From Saccharophagus degradans 2-40 (lineage in GTDB: Bacteria; Pseudomonadota; Gammaproteobacteria; Pseudomonadales; Cellvibrionaceae), in assembly GCF_000013665.1 (NCBI RefSeq), contig NC_007912.1, positions 4,463,684-4,527,683 on the forward strand: a stretch of DNA of 64,000 bases, given 5' to 3'. This document shows, piece after piece, positions 63,230 to 64,000 of this stretch. The position numbers and the translations under genes are program-made. Each line of letters starts with the position of its first letter. The first letter of the stretch is position 1. The notes beneath the pieces were generated by a model. The model was given only the letters and a program-made list of their open reading frames with translations, did no database searches and was not told the origin of the DNA.

Positions 63230-64000
63230 TGGCCGTCCTCCACTGCATCGTAATCGGCTTGCTTGTTGGCTTTATCGTAAAGGCGAGCTATAGACAAACG
63301 GCTTTGCGCCAAGTACTGCAGAATGTTGTAGCGTTGGGTTTCTAACACATCGTAAATTTTGTCGCGCAGCGTATCTTGTTTGGCAAGTAGCGCGCGATCT
63401 ATACGCGCTTTTTCTGCGGTTAAACGATTGTGGGCTATATCTAGCTGCTGAAGGTAGGGCGAAATATCCTGCGCCTGACCCACAATTTTTTGAATAGATT
63501 GGTGACGAGCTCGAACTTGAGTAAGCGTTTCATCCAACTGCGCCAATACTTTTTCGGCGTGCCATAAACGGTCTGAAAACTGGCGGCTGGCATTCCACAA
63601 TAAAATACCGCGATAGCGGCGCATGGCTTCTTCGGTTTCGTCAATAAACGGATCTGAGTCGCGCACTAATTCAATAGTGGCTGCAGATCGCTCTACGCGG
63701 TGGATTAAATCGGCTTCCTCGCCTTTGGCTAGCGCAAAATAATCATTGCTTGCCTTGATTTGCTCAATTTTCGCTGCCATGGATTCGCGCTTGGCAACCA
63801 TTTCGTTAATCTGCTCGGTTAACTGCTGCTCGGCCAGGTACTGCATTTTTGCGGTGCGATCAAACTCGCGCGCATCGAGCATATCGGTGTAAAAGGTAAG
63901 TTTTTCTAGCCAGTTGTTGTAGGTATTTTGAATGGCGAGTAAGTCGCGCAGTTCGTGCACTTCCTTTTCGAAATCTTCTCGCGAAAAAAGCGCCACTAAG
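63226..64000 (-). CDS. Coiled-coil protein, 5' end beyond the window (partial)
   Basis: About 258 residues are visible on the minus strand (RR...LVALFSREDFEKEVHELRDL start), and the frame stays open to base 64000, so the N-terminus lies outside. A GTG at 63996 would be a start within the window, but no signal or ribosome site supports it. The sequence is almost all helical, with long heptad-like stretches (ESMAAKIEQIKASND, AEKVLAQLDETLTQVRARHQSI). It precedes the TPR/ExbB/ExbD/AgmX genes and shares their operon; a structural role in the trans-envelope apparatus is inferred. Confidence 0.65.
   Translation of the reverse strand, partial: LVALFSREDFEKEVHELRDLLAIQNTYNNWLEKLTFYTDMLDAREFDRTAKMQYLAEQQLTEQINEMVAKRESMAAKIEQIKASNDYFALAKGEEADLIHRVERSAATIELVRDSDPFIDETEEAMRRYRGILLWNASRQFSDRLWHAEKVLAQLDETLTQVRARHQSIQKIVGQAQDISPYLQQLDIAHNRLTAEKARIDRALLAKQDTLRDKIYDVLETQRYNILQYLAQSRLSIARLYDKANKQADYDAVEDGQ

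Overview
The window looks like chromosomal DNA of a marine, polysaccharide-degrading gammaproteobacterium of the Cellvibrionaceae type (Saccharophagus/Teredinibacter-like). This is inferred from the conserved gammaproteobacterial block ygfB-pepP-ubiH-ubiI next to zapA-6S RNA-ygfA, from the many lipoproteins and outer-membrane barrels, and from PEPQ-type linkers in secreted proteins. I could not search a database, so the genus is a guess. I see no rRNA, tRNA, CRISPR array, prophage or intact transposase.

Layout. 0-2 kb: pqiA and the start of pqiB (lipid-transport envelope genes), then a small inverted-repeat element. 2-8.6 kb: ubiquinone hydroxylases ubiI-like and ubiH, pepP and ygfB on the minus strand, divergent from a ZapB-like gene, zapA, 6S RNA and ygfA. 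8.6-20.9 kb: accessory genes, including a 46-residue membrane peptide with its own terminator, a WrbA-like flavoprotein, a methyltransferase, a GT2 glycosyltransferase, an SDR, a GntR/ABC-2 exporter operon, a MATE pump, a GST, an FHA membrane protein and an XRE regulator. 21-26.8 kb: a three-domain MFS/PlsC/acyl-ACP synthetase fusion, a lipoprotein lipase and an SPFH/NfeD pair. 27.1-30.7 kb: an ergothioneine operon (egtB, egtD, egtE-like). 30.7-38.8 kb: two tandem solute-binding paralogues, a 268-bp MITE-like element, a HELAH lipoprotein, tex, and two FnIII-like lipoprotein paralogues, one with a long PEPQ array.

38.8-53.4 kb is the most unusual part. Two divergent operons encode exported redox proteins. 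The minus-strand operon has a Tat-type DUF1501-like protein, a diheme c / LamG lipoprotein and a monoheme c protein. The plus-strand operon has a hydrazine-synthase-alpha-like propeller lipoprotein with two CxxCH sites, two barrel proteins (one with an SH3 domain), a TlpA thioredoxin, a DUF4266 lipoprotein ending in a Cys-Gly-Cys tail, a DUF3570 protein and a further lipoprotein. A MarR regulator lies beside them. Together they look like an undescribed envelope electron-transfer system.

53.4-64 kb: a GGCT-like protein, an ExoP-like periplasmic domain, a stand-alone H-NOX heme sensor, a cold-shock gene with a long leader, a zinc-ribbon protein, and a minus-strand operon of coiled-coil, TPR, ExbB, two ExbD and AgmX/TonB-like proteins. 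This operon looks like a proton-driven trans-envelope energizer. One of its ExbD copies carries Asn where the channel Asp is expected.
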